The notes under the pieces were generated by a model. That model saw only the letters and a program-made list of their open reading frames with translations, searched no databases and was not told the DNA's origin. From Cyclobacteriaceae bacterium (GTDB lineage: Bacteria > Bacteroidota > Bacteroidia > Cytophagales > Cyclobacteriaceae), in contig JANQKF010000019.1 of assembly GCA_028281285.1 (NCBI GenBank), positions 124,001-188,000 on the forward strand: a stretch of DNA of 64,000 bases, read 5' to 3'. Numbering within the stretch: the first letter of the stretch is position 1; each line of letters opens with the position of its first letter. Shown here piece after piece: positions 42,218 to 51,108 of the stretch. A program made the translations under genes and the position numbers.

Positions 42218-45200
42218 TTGAAGATCAGGGATTTCATAAGGATTTACAAAGAAGACTCGGTAGTGCAGACCATTGCAGAAGCAATGCGTCCAAATGAAGA
42301 TCAATCACTCCACCTCAAAGGCCTGGTAGGCAGTCTGGACGCGGTAATTGCGACAGCCACTTACCTACTAAATAAGCAGACCTGCCTATTTGTAATGCAT
42401 GACAAAGAGGAAGCGGCTTATTTTCATAACGACCTCCAAAACCTGATCGGTGACAAGGAGGTTTTGCTTTTCCCCACTTCTTACAAAAGGCCATATCAAT
42501 TTGATGAAACCGAGAATGCCAACATTCTCATGCGGGCTGAAATCCTGAATAGAATCAACAATAAAGCCTCTACAGGTGAAGTGATAGTCACCTATCCGGA
42601 AGCACTCACCGAGAAAGTAATCAACAAGAGATCACTTAGCACCAATACCATTACAGCCAAGGTTGGTGAAAAACTGGATGTAGCCTTTTTAAGCGATTTG
42701 CTACAAACGTATGATTTTGAAAAAACCGACTTTGTGTATGAGGCGGGTCAATTTTCAGTTCGTGGAGGAATCATTGACGTTTTTTCTTATGCCCATGATT
42801 TGCCCTATCGTTTGGAACTGTTTGGGAATGAAATTGAGAGTATACGAACGTTTGATCCGGTAAGTCAATTGAGTCAGGACAATGTAAAACAGATTAATAT
42901 TATTCCAAATGTCCAAACTAAATTACTGCAAGAGACGCGGCAATCATTTTTGAGTTTTATCCCAAACAACACCAAAATATGGTTCAAAGATTATAACCAG
43001 ACGCTCGATGTCATAGACAAGTATTTTGACCGGGCACAAGAAAACTTTGATCAGGTGCTTTCAGCCACCGATATACAGATTGTGTTGGATCCCGAAGAGC
43101 TTTTTGAAACAAAAAAAAGTTTCAGAGAACAATTACTACCCTATACAAAAATTGAATTCGGAAATCGATTTTACCAGCAGGCAAACAGGATATTTCAATT
43201 TGAGGCCAAGCCACAGACTTCGTTTAACAAGAATTTTGATCTGATAGCTGAAAGTCTGGCGGATTTACAGGAGCGGGGAATGACCAATCTTATTTCGGCA
43301 GACTCGTTAAATCAATTCAACAGATTGGAAACTATATTTGATGAACTAGATCCGACAATTGAAATCCAATCACTAAACATCGGTTTGAGGCAGGGGTTTA
43401 TAGACGAACAACTAAAAATCACATGCTATACCGACCATCAGTTATTTGATCGTTTTCATCGCTATAAGACCAAAGCCAAACACAGCAAGTCAAAAGCGCT
43501 AACCCTTAAAGAGCTCCGGGCCTTGCAACCAGGGGATTATGTCACCCATATCGATCATGGCGTAGGAAGATTCGCAGGAATGGAAAAAATTGAGGTGAAT
43601 GGTAATGAACAGGAAGCCATTCGCCTGGTGTATCGTGATGATGACCTCCTCTATATCAGTATCCATGCCCTGCACAAAATCTCTCGATATTCCGGAAAAG
43701 AAGGTGTTCCGCCCACAATGAGCAAGTTGGGCTCTCAGGAATGGGAGAACAAAAAGAAAAGAGTTAAAAAGAAGGTCCAGGACATTGCCAAGGACTTGAT
43801 CAAACTCTACGCAAAACGTAAAAATGCACCAGGCTTCGCTTATTCTGAAGACGGATTTATGCAAGTAGAGCTGGAATCCTCATTCATATATGACGACACT
43901 CCAGATCAGGCTAAGGCTACCTCGGATGTAAAGGCCGATATGGAATTACCCCACCCTATGGATCGGCTAGTCTGTGGAGATGTTGGATTTGGCAAGACTG
44001 AAGTGGCCATCAGAGCAGCATTCAAAGCCGTGGCCAATGGAAAACAGGTTGCAGTACTTGTGCCAACAACTATATTGGCCATGCAGCATTACAGGACATT
44101 TAAAGAACGGCTAGGGAACTTCCCGGTCAATGTTGAATACATCAACAGGTTTAAGACCACGAGGCAGATCAGAGAAATCCTTGGACGAGTCAAAGAAGGC
44201 AAGACTGAGATCCTGATAGGTACCCATCGTATCGTCAACAAGGATGTCGAATTCAAGAATCTGGGGCTTTTGGTCATAGACGAAGAGCAAAAATTCGGAG
44301 TCAAAGTGAAAGACAAGCTCAAAGAAATGCGTGTCAACGTGGATGTGCTTACACTCACGGCAACTCCCATTCCCAGAACACTCCATTTCTCTCTTATGGG
44401 CGCTCGTGATCTGAGCATTATCGCCACACCTCCGCCCAACCGCCAGCCCGTAACTACAGAAATACATCATTTCAACGAATCGATTATTCGAGATGCAATT
44501 AGCTTTGAGTTGAGACGCGGTGGTCAGGTATTTTTTGTTCACAATCGAATCCAGGATATCGATCAGGTGGCCAATATCGTCCTCAAATTGGTGCCTGATG
44601 CACGTATTGGAGTGGCCCATGGCCAAATGGAGGGAAGCAGGCTTGAAAAAGTCATGCTCAAATTCATAGAAGGAGAATTCGATGTATTGGTTTCCACCAA
44701 TATCATTGAATCAGGGCTGGATATTCCAAATGCCAATACGATTATCATCAATCGTGCGAATATGTTTGGCTTATCTGACCTTCACCAAATGCGAGGGCGA
44801 GTCGGTAGGTCGAATCGCAAAGCCTTTTGTTTTTTACTTACGCCTCCAACCATCGGCTTAAGTTCCGATTCAAGGAAACGATTGAGTGCACTTGAAGAGT
44901 TCTCCGATTTAGGTGATGGTTTTAAAGTGGCCATGCGAGACCTTGATATAAGGGGAGCCGGAAACCTTCTTGGAGCAGAACAAAGTGGGTTTATTTCGGA
45001 TTTAGGATTCGATATGTATCACAAAATTCTTGATGATGCTGTTCAGGAATTAAAAGAGACTGAATTTAAAGACCTGTTCAGCAAAGAATTGATAGAAGAA
45101 GCTGCCGAAGTGGTTGTTCAGGATTGTGTTATTGAAACTGATTTGGAAATACTCATTCCAGATAGCTACGTTTCCAATATTTCAGAACGATTAAGCTTGT

Positions 45201-45565
45201 ATTCGAAACTGGATTCAATCAAAAAAGAAGAAGAACTAAACACATTCATTGAGCAACTGAATGATCGTTTCGGACCTATTCCGGAGGCTGTAAATGACCT
45301 GACCAAAACGGTACGTTTGAGGTGGTCTGCCGAACAATTGGGTTTTGAAAAAGTAACATTAAAAGGTGGTGCTATGAAATGTTACTTCGTTCCATCAGAA
45401 AATGAGAAGTACTTTCAATCACCAATTTTTGGGAAAGTGTTGGCTTTCGTTCAAGCAAACCCGAGAAAATGTCAAATGAAGGAGTACAAGACCCGATTGA
45501 TTTTAAGAATAGATGAAGTTCTTTCAGTAGATGAAGGAATTAGTCTGTTGAATCAGATGTTGTGA
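42218..45565 (+). CDS. mfd: Transcription-repair coupling factor
   Basis: The start is the TTG at 42218. The 1115-aa protein has the full Mfd layout. UvrB-like N-terminal modules have the family block FDVFSYAHDLPYRLELFGNE (FGNEIESIRTFDPVSQLS). A CarD-like RNA polymerase-interacting domain follows (GDYVTHIDHGVGRFAGMEKI). Then come helicase domains with Walker A GDVGFGKTE (near 590), DEEQ box VIDEEQKFGVK and TATPIPRTLH, and the C-terminal TRCF domain. It removes stalled RNA polymerase at lesions and recruits UvrA. The convergent neighbour overlaps its last 26 bp. Confidence 0.97.
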   Translation: MKIRDFIRIYKEDSVVQTIAEAMRPNEDQSLHLKGLVGSLDAVIATATYLLNKQTCLFVMHDKEEAAYFHNDLQNLIGDKEVLLFPTSYKRPYQFDETENANILMRAEILNRINNKASTGEVIVTYPEALTEKVINKRSLSTNTITAKVGEKLDVAFLSDLLQTYDFEKTDFVYEAGQFSVRGGIIDVFSYAHDLPYRLELFGNEIESIRTFDPVSQLSQDNVKQINIIPNVQTKLLQETRQSFLSFIPNNTKIWFKDYNQTLDVIDKYFDRAQENFDQVLSATDIQIVLDPEELFETKKSFREQLLPYTKIEFGNRFYQQANRIFQFEAKPQTSFNKNFDLIAESLADLQERGMTNLISADSLNQFNRLETIFDELDPTIEIQSLNIGLRQGFIDEQLKITCYTDHQLFDRFHRYKTKAKHSKSKALTLKELRALQPGDYVTHIDHGVGRFAGMEKIEVNGNEQEAIRLVYRDDDLLYISIHALHKISRYSGKEGVPPTMSKLGSQEWENKKKRVKKKVQDIAKDLIKLYAKRKNAPGFAYSEDGFMQVELESSFIYDDTPDQAKATSDVKADMELPHPMDRLVCGDVGFGKTEVAIRAAFKAVANGKQVAVLVPTTILAMQHYRTFKERLGNFPVNVEYINRFKTTRQIREILGRVKEGKTEILIGTHRIVNKDVEFKNLGLLVIDEEQKFGVKVKDKLKEMRVNVDVLTLTATPIPRTLHFSLMGARDLSIIATPPPNRQPVTTEIHHFNESIIRDAISFELRRGGQVFFVHNRIQDIDQVANIVLKLVPDARIGVAHGQMEGSRLEKVMLKFIEGEFDVLVSTNIIESGLDIPNANTIIINRANMFGLSDLHQMRGRVGRSNRKAFCFLLTPPTIGLSSDSRKRLSALEEFSDLGDGFKVAMRDLDIRGAGNLLGAEQSGFISDLGFDMYHKILDDAVQELKETEFKDLFSKELIEEAAEVVVQDCVIETDLEILIPDSYVSNISERLSLYSKLDSIKKEEELNTFIEQLNDRFGPIPEAVNDLTKTVRLRWSAEQLGFEKVTLKGGAMKCYFVPSENEKYFQSPIFGKVLAFVQANPRKCQMKEYKTRLILRIDEVLSVDEGISLLNQML

Positions 45566-46133
45566 GATATCTTTTCCTCACCGCTTTGGCTACCCCAAGA
45601 TAGGTCACAACTGAAGCATAAGTAAGTCTCATTTTGAATCGAAGCGCAGTAACTGCATTTTGATATTCCATACTATTGCTTTCTCCACTGGTCGCAAACC
45701 CTGACATCAAGTCGAACACCTTGGTTCCAGTATTTTCATAAAATTCCTGAGCTTCATATACCTGGGCCAGGTCTTGAACTTTTTGATTCTCCAGGAAAGT
45801 CAGGGATTGATTCATTTGTGCTACTTCCCAAGCTGCGGTTGTGAGGAAGCTATAATCGAAACTGATATCCATCGCCATTGTATCTCTATGCTGCCTATCC
45901 ACTTCAAGCCATCTGCCCATTTCTTCAACATCTTCAGCCAATGCCGAGGAGTCATTCTGTAATTCATCAATATTCTCACCGATTTCCTGGAGGATATTTT
46001 GAAAGGAAACCTCAGCCTGCTTCCTATTGAGCACGTCCTGTCTCCATTCCGTCAAGGCCATTGCCAAAATAACAGCCACAACGATGGATAAAAATTCAAA
46101 CCCTACTTGTTGAAAATTGTTGCCTCGCTTCAT
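45540..46133 (-). CDS. Single-pass membrane protein, partner of a LytTR operon
   Basis: This 197-aa protein has one membrane segment near the N-terminus (FEFLSIVVAVILAMALTEWR, about 13-30). The rest is an amphipathic helical region with EIGENIDELQNDSSALAEDV and a C-terminal basic helix. This layout (short N-terminal TM and helices) occurs in several Bacteroidetes families of unknown function. Its start shares one base with the stop of the LytTR regulator gene, so it is cotranscribed as the third gene of that operon. The stop overlaps mfd by 26 bp on the opposite strand. Confidence 0.7.
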   Translation of the reverse strand: MKRGNNFQQVGFEFLSIVVAVILAMALTEWRQDVLNRKQAEVSFQNILQEIGENIDELQNDSSALAEDVEEMGRWLEVDRQHRDTMAMDISFDYSFLTTAAWEVAQMNQSLTFLENQKVQDLAQVYEAQEFYENTGTKVFDLMSGFATSGESNSMEYQNAVTALRFKMRLTYASVVTYLGVAKAVRKRYLTTSDSTD

Positions 46134-46852
46134 TAAAAGCTCATTAGATCCTTGAATTTAAGGGTTTGTCTTCTTGAAACATCTATTTCTTCCCCGCCTT
46201 TCATATAAATACGCAAGCTTCCACTAAACCAAGGTTCTATTCTCTCAATCCACTTCAAATTGATGATTTGTTGCCTGTTCGCTCTAAAGAATGTTTTATC
46301 ATCCAATCTTGATTCCAGGTAATTCAAGGTACGAGTGATCATGGGCTTTGAATTATCAAAATACACGGTAGTATAGTTTCCACTTACCTCAAATAACCTG
46401 ATATCAGAAAGCTGTACAAACCAACACCTTTCCCCATCTTTCACAAATACCTGATCATCAAGAGTGAGTTTATTATCATCAGAGCTTCCCCGTTGCTTTT
46501 TCTCAACCTTTTCAAACACCTTGGATACAGCCCCTGCGAGTCGTTCTTTTGAAACAGGTTTCACCAGATAATCCAGGGCATTGTATTCAAAAGCCTTGAG
46601 GGCATGTTCATCATAAGCCGTAGAGAAAATTACTTCCGGCACATTTTCCAGTTCCTCGAGTAAGTCGAACCCATTCTTTCCGGGCATTTGGATATCCAGA
46701 AAAATCAAATCCGGTTTTAACTCAGGCATTTTTTCGATGGCTTCATCAACACTTGCCGCCTCTCCTACTATCTGAACATTATCAAGCTCTTTGAGCAATC
46801 TTTTGAGTTCGTTTCTCGCTAGTCGAGAGTCATCAATTACCATAGTTTTCAT
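46133..46852 (-). CDS. LytTR family response regulator (second copy)
   Basis: This 239-aa regulator has a receiver domain (1-120) with phospho-acceptor Asp53 in LIFLDIQMPGKNGFDLLEEL and switch residues in STAYDEHALKAFEYN. A LytTR domain lies at about 140-239 (VFVKDGERCWFVQLSDIRLF, FRANRQQIINLKWIERIEPW). It overlaps the kinase gene by 4 bp. It differs from the copy at 39257-40012 in the linker and target region, so a separate regulon is likely. Confidence 0.94.
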   Translation of the reverse strand: MKTMVIDDSRLARNELKRLLKELDNVQIVGEAASVDEAIEKMPELKPDLIFLDIQMPGKNGFDLLEELENVPEVIFSTAYDEHALKAFEYNALDYLVKPVSKERLAGAVSKVFEKVEKKQRGSSDDNKLTLDDQVFVKDGERCWFVQLSDIRLFEVSGNYTTVYFDNSKPMITRTLNYLESRLDDKTFFRANRQQIINLKWIERIEPWFSGSLRIYMKGGEEIDVSRRQTLKFKDLMSF

Positions 46853-47997
46853 AGTAGAGGGATATTAATAGTGGCACAAACCATTTTTTCGTTCATATTT
46901 TCAACAGTCAGACTGGCCTTCTCTCCATAAAGCAACCTCAACCTCTCCCGAGCATTCACAATTCCAATGCCTTTTCTTTCCCCTTTTTTCTTTTCACGCA
47001 TCTGGCCGGTATTTTTAATGTATATCTTAAGGTAGTCATCTCTTATTTCTGATTCAATATGAATCTCTCCCCCATCAGGTAACTCGTTGATCGAATGTTT
47101 AATCGCATTTTCGACCAAAGTTTGAATGATCATTGGAGGCAGCCCGACTTCTGATGACTTCTTTTGAATATTTATTTCGTAACGCAACCTTTCTTCCAGC
47201 TGGATTGACTCCAGGTTCAAATAATCCCGAACTACTTCTATCTCCTTTTCCAAACTGACTTTCTCATACTGATCAAATTGTATTGAAAACCGGAGTAAAT
47301 CAGAAAGGTGAGTGATCATATCTCTGGCCTTTTCCGAATCTTCAACTACAAGTGATCGAATGTTATTCAAGCTGTTGAAGATAAAGTGTGGATTGACCTG
47401 CGACTTGAGAGCACTCAGCTCTGCGTCTTTGACCGAGGCCTGCAATTTCCATTTTTCGATCTCTACCTTTCTGTTTTTCTGCAAGAACTGATAGGCAAAA
47501 TACAATGCAGACCAACTGATGTAGAAAATTGAATATTGTGAAATAAAGCTGGCCGCCATACCAATTATGGCGCTTGGTGTGAATTGACTTAGGCTCGATT
47601 CCTCTATTTTCTTCAGGGTTTCTTCATCCAGGCCTTCCAAGCCCTTTGCTCCTGTCAGCGCAAGAATGTCACCATAGGCTTCGGGGTTGAGTTTTACAAA
47701 GATCACGAACGCTCCAACAATACCGCTGAACGATAGAACCGCTGTAACTATCCCCTGGAGCAAGCTTGCCGCGAATACTTTTGGCAAAAGTTTTACAATC
47801 CTTAAATCAGCCCATTTTTGACTCTTAACATAAAGTCGATATAAATGACTGCAACCTATTCCGACCAACATTGTGAAGAAATTAGCTGCCAAAAGGGGTA
47901 AAGAAGGCAACATGAAGGCGATTGCCAGGTAATTGGTAAACATCAATCCTCCCCAACCTCCAAACTGGAGGGCCCAATACAACTGATTCTTCTTCAT
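46849..47997 (-). CDS. LytS-like sensor histidine kinase (second copy)
   Basis: The start is the ATG at 47997; an in-frame GTG at 48021 would lie inside the inverted repeat at 48011-48062. The 382-aa protein has four or more membrane segments in residues 10-165, with a loop at 102-140 (LNPEAYGDILALTGAKGLEG). The His_kinase domain has phospho-acceptor His204 in VNPHFIFNSLNN, and the N-box is LVENAIKHSINE. The short loop after the membrane part has a Glu-rich helix. It is cotranscribed with its regulator and a small membrane protein. Confidence 0.9.
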   Translation of the reverse strand: MKKNQLYWALQFGGWGGLMFTNYLAIAFMLPSLPLLAANFFTMLVGIGCSHLYRLYVKSQKWADLRIVKLLPKVFAASLLQGIVTAVLSFSGIVGAFVIFVKLNPEAYGDILALTGAKGLEGLDEETLKKIEESSLSQFTPSAIIGMAASFISQYSIFYISWSALYFAYQFLQKNRKVEIEKWKLQASVKDAELSALKSQVNPHFIFNSLNNIRSLVVEDSEKARDMITHLSDLLRFSIQFDQYEKVSLEKEIEVVRDYLNLESIQLEERLRYEINIQKKSSEVGLPPMIIQTLVENAIKHSINELPDGGEIHIESEIRDDYLKIYIKNTGQMREKKKGERKGIGIVNARERLRLLYGEKASLTVENMNEKMVCATINIPLL

Positions 47998-48010
47998 AGG
48001 TTCAAAAAAA

Positions 48011-48062
48011 GGGGTATCCACTCAAATCTTACCCTCAAGATTGCCTGAGTGGTATATACCCC
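48011..48062 (-). promoter_or_regulatory. Three-part inverted repeat in the leader of the second LytS gene
   Basis: On the minus strand, arms GGGGTA/TACCCC (6 bp), CCACTCA/TGAGTGG (7 bp) and TCTT/AAGA (4 bp) fold as one interrupted stem-loop with loop GAGGGT. It ends 14 nt before the ATG at 47997. It could be a structured leader, or a two-site operator. A perfect 10-bp palindrome GGTATATACC at 48051-48060 is part of one arm. Confidence 0.45.
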
Positions 48063-48303
48063 TGATAAAATCAAGATATCTATGCTGAAAATTCACATGA
48101 ACTGGTGAAAAAGGTAATAATTCGGTAAAACACACGCCCATTCAGGAAAATTAGAGCGATTTAGATGGTCAGATATAAAATAATGGGCTATTATGCTGCG
48201 TTTTTGGAATGTATTCGGCCCATTAGGATTTTGAATAAGTATTTAGATACGTGTATATTAGCGGTTCTTAATACACCTAGACAACGAGACTAAAGAAACT
48301 ATC

Positions 48304-49614
48304 ATGACAAAAACGATGAGGTTCATTCGAACTTGCCTGCTGCTCATAGTATCAACAGCGCTGATTTCCTCATGTTCATTCGTAAAGAATATTTTCGGGG
48401 GTGGTAATCCAACAAGTGCACTTACTGGATCACCATTAGGTAAAGGAGAACCCGGAGATACACTATATACGAGATATGACATCACAAACCTTCAAGTGCC
48501 TTCAACGATGACTTTCATCCAAGGTGGTAGAACCATATTAGGTTCATTCGAAGAAGATTTGATGAACTCAAGAGATAACATAGAAAGAACAGTGACGATC
48601 AATTCTTTCTACATGGATGAAACGGAAATCACCAATAATTTCTGGAAGGAGTATGTTTTTAATGTCAAACGTGATTCCACACAGCAGTTCTATGAAACTA
48701 CACTGCCAAACGATGAAGTATGGTTCAGTGAGTTCTCATTTAATGATGTCTATGCTGAAAACTATTACAGTAACCCTGGATATGACGATTACCCGGTGGT
48801 TGGTGTCTCGTGGGAACAGGTAATTGATTTCTGCAAATGGCGTACTGATGTTGTGAACAACAATAATCGACTGCTGGCAGGGGTTTCAGACTCACTTACA
48901 AAACAGCAATTGATAGAACAAGGCGTTTATTTACCAGAAATACGGCTTCCAAATGAAGCGGAATGGGAATACGCAGCTAAAGCTACCGTTGGAACACAAT
49001 ACCTTGATGAAAATGAAGAATATGGTCGTGTTTATCCTTGGGATGGTAGAGGCGTGAGAAATCCTTATGGAAAACGAAGAGGTGAGATGCTTGGTAACTT
49101 CAAAAGAGGTCGAGGTGATTATGCTGGTATTGCAGGGTCGGTTAGAAACGATGGAAAAGTGATTCCGGATGAGGTCGGAACTTTCGCTCCTAATGACTTT
49201 GGGCTTTTCAATATGGCTGGCAATGTCAGTGAGTGGGTCTATGATATCTATCGCCCATTGTCTTACCAGGACATCGATGATTTAAATCCTGTTAGAAAAA
49301 ATGGAACAGCCGATGGCCAAGACTTGTATGGTTATCGATGGAGAGATGACAACGCCAAAAATGAAGTGCTTGCCTCTGACAATAGAGAGTCCTTTAGATC
49401 ACTTGTGAATGATAGACTACGGGTCTACAAAGGTGGTTCTTGGAAGGATATTGCTTACTGGATGTCTCCTGGTACACGTAGGTTCCTGGCCCAGGATCAA
49501 GCCAGTAATTCTATTGGATTCAGATGTGCAATGATCTCAATTGGTGTAGGAGAATTGAGTAGTGGTGGCGGATTGCTAGGAGGTGTTTTTGGAGGCAAAA
49601 AGAAAAGAAAGTAA
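48304..49614 (+). CDS. gldJ: GldJ-like FGE/sulfatase-modifying-domain lipoprotein
   Basis: This 436-aa protein has a lipoprotein signal peptide with Cys24 in LISSC. Residues 60-410 form an FGE (SUMF1)-type domain: YMDETEITNNFWKEYV, YPVVGVSWEQVIDFCKW, EIRLPNEAEWEYAA, GLFNMAGNVSEWV and VYKGGSWKD...GFRCA. The GDYAGIAG and YRPLSYQD blocks fit GldJ of the gliding/type IX secretion machinery better than GldK. The usual catalytic cysteine pair of FGE enzymes is not obvious, as in GldJ/GldK, so a structural role is likely. No gldK-N genes are adjacent. A strong terminator follows. Confidence 0.75.
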   Translation: MTKTMRFIRTCLLLIVSTALISSCSFVKNIFGGGNPTSALTGSPLGKGEPGDTLYTRYDITNLQVPSTMTFIQGGRTILGSFEEDLMNSRDNIERTVTINSFYMDETEITNNFWKEYVFNVKRDSTQQFYETTLPNDEVWFSEFSFNDVYAENYYSNPGYDDYPVVGVSWEQVIDFCKWRTDVVNNNNRLLAGVSDSLTKQQLIEQGVYLPEIRLPNEAEWEYAAKATVGTQYLDENEEYGRVYPWDGRGVRNPYGKRRGEMLGNFKRGRGDYAGIAGSVRNDGKVIPDEVGTFAPNDFGLFNMAGNVSEWVYDIYRPLSYQDIDDLNPVRKNGTADGQDLYGYRWRDDNAKNEVLASDNRESFRSLVNDRLRVYKGGSWKDIAYWMSPGTRRFLAQDQASNSIGFRCAMISIGVGELSSGGGLLGGVFGGKKKRK

Positions 49615-49636
49615 TTAGGTTTCAATAAACTATATG

Positions 49637-49660
49637 AAGGCCCATTTTAGGGCCTTTTTT
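49637..49660. terminator. Bidirectional terminator between gldJ and comF
   Basis: A 7-bp stem AAGGCCC/GGGCCTT with a 6-nt loop is followed by a T-run (49655-49660). It lies between two convergent genes, 22 bp after the gldJ stop. Confidence 0.75.
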
Positions 49661-50333
49661 ATTTTGCAGCGGCAATTACTCCAAAACTCAATGAGGAGAT
49701 CCCAGCCTTCCATAGAGGTTCTCCTGCGGCAATAAGGGTCGATCCTGTAGTCAATACATCATCTACCAGAAGGATTCTGTTTCCCTTGATCAATGACGCG
49801 TCTGAGCATTCAAAAAGCCCAGAAACATTGTCCCAGCGCTCCAGCCGGCTTTTTTTGGTCTGTGTTGTCGTAGCCTTTGTCCTCACAAGTCCTTCAGGCA
49901 ACAGCCTTGTTTCCATTACTTGAGCAATACCTGATGCAAAAAACTCACTTTGATTATACCCGCGTTTTTTGAGTTTCGAAGGGTGAAGAGGTATCGGGAT
50001 TATCAAATCAAATTCAAAACCGGATTCCTTCAACTCAACACCATACCAACGCCCCAATAACTGACCTATCTCGGGCCTGTCATTGTATTTTAGCTCATGG
50101 AGTATCTTTTGAACAACTCCCTTTTTCTGAAATAAGAGGTAAACCAAAATTGATTCATATTTGATAACCCCTGAAAATCGTTGGTCAAACTCAGGAATCT
50201 CAATGATGTGATTTCCGGTCTTCGGTAAGTCGCCAACACAGTTTACACAAAGTTGATCCGACCCACGTTCCAATGGGCCACTACAAGTCAAACAGACCTT
50301 TGGGAAAAACAAGGAGACAAAATCTCGAATCAT
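49659..50333 (-). CDS. comF: ComF family phosphoribosyltransferase-like protein
   Basis: This 224-aa protein has a zinc-finger-like N-terminus with CLTC and CVNC pairs (residues about 15-35). The phosphoribosyltransferase domain has the PRPP loop IPIPLHPSKLKKRGYNQSEF and the nucleotide motif ILLVDDVLTTGSTLIAAGEP. ComF proteins take part in DNA uptake in naturally competent bacteria, probably in handling the incoming strand. Many Bacteroidetes have the gene without proven competence. Confidence 0.9.
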   Translation of the reverse strand: MIRDFVSLFFPKVCLTCSGPLERGSDQLCVNCVGDLPKTGNHIIEIPEFDQRFSGVIKYESILVYLLFQKKGVVQKILHELKYNDRPEIGQLLGRWYGVELKESGFEFDLIIPIPLHPSKLKKRGYNQSEFFASGIAQVMETRLLPEGLVRTKATTTQTKKSRLERWDNVSGLFECSDASLIKGNRILLVDDVLTTGSTLIAAGEPLWKAGISSLSFGVIAAAK

Positions 50334-50394
50334 TGGAACTCAAACTTGGTGGATTTTCTTTTAAGGCATATATATTTGAGCCAACTTTAAAATA

Positions 50395-50739
50395 ATGAGT
50401 ATCGTCAAGGAATTCAATGATTACAGGGCAAGGATGAACGAAAAAATCCTTGAAGAGAACAATACCGTATTAAAAAGATTGTTCAACCTGGACACAAATG
50501 CTTTCGCAGAAGGAGCTCTGGATAAAACCAGCAAAGAGCTCATTGGTTTGTCCACTTCAATGGTGCTTCGTTGTGATGATTGCATACGTTACCATCTTGG
50601 TAAATGCCATGAGTTAGGTATCACTACTCCACAGATTTTTGAAACGTTCTCAATAGCGAATCTCATTGGCGGAACCATCGTAATTCCTCATTTGAGAAGG
50701 GCAGTCGAATACTGGGAAGCACTACAATCTGAGAATTAA
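50395..50739 (+). CDS. Carboxymuconolactone decarboxylase/AhpD-like protein
   Basis: This 114-aa protein has the AhpD-like alpha-helical fold with the redox pair CDDC in MVLRCDDCIRYH (residues about 60-63) and the following His. The flanking LIGLSTSMVLRC and ANLIGGTIVIPHLRRA blocks match the CMD family. Members reduce peroxides with AhpC or act as hydroperoxidases. It starts a probable three-gene run (50395-51866) with 3 bp to the next gene. Confidence 0.88.
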   Translation: MSIVKEFNDYRARMNEKILEENNTVLKRLFNLDTNAFAEGALDKTSKELIGLSTSMVLRCDDCIRYHLGKCHELGITTPQIFETFSIANLIGGTIVIPHLRRAVEYWEALQSEN

Positions 50740-50742
50740 AAC

Positions 50743-51108
50743 GTGTACAAAAGAGACTTAGAACTCCAAAGAACATGGGTCAAGCTTCTTGATCAAATCA
50801 AAGCTTCAATCGGCAAAAGGCCTGCGGATTTAAATGCAGTTCTATTCCTGATTGGTGTTCAAGAGTTAGGCGCTGGTAAACGACAGTTCTCCAAGGAAGA
50901 AAAACAAGACCTAATGCATATTGCCATTTGCCGAGTGCTAAGTTCTTCCGGTTTTTATGAGCTGGAGGGAGTCGACAATGACGGATGGCCACACTGGAAG
51001 GCAATCAAAAAACTGCCTCACTTTGATCTGCTCGAGCAAGAACAGCTACTGAAATCCCATATCATTGAGTACTTTGAATCGGAATACAACTTCAACCCTA
51101 AGCAATGA
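50743..51108 (+). CDS. Conserved cytosolic protein of unknown function
   Basis: The GTG at 50743 is the only suitable start, and it lies 3 bp after the CMD-like gene. The 121-aa protein is helical, with motifs VLFLIGVQELGAGKRQFSKE and HIAICRVLSSSGFYELEGVD. It has no signal peptide and no known domain. Small proteins with this layout occur next to exonuclease genes in Bacteroidetes. The xth start overlaps its stop by 4 bp. Function is not assigned. Confidence 0.7.
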   Translation: MYKRDLELQRTWVKLLDQIKASIGKRPADLNAVLFLIGVQELGAGKRQFSKEEKQDLMHIAICRVLSSSGFYELEGVDNDGWPHWKAIKKLPHFDLLEQEQLLKSHIIEYFESEYNFNPKQ

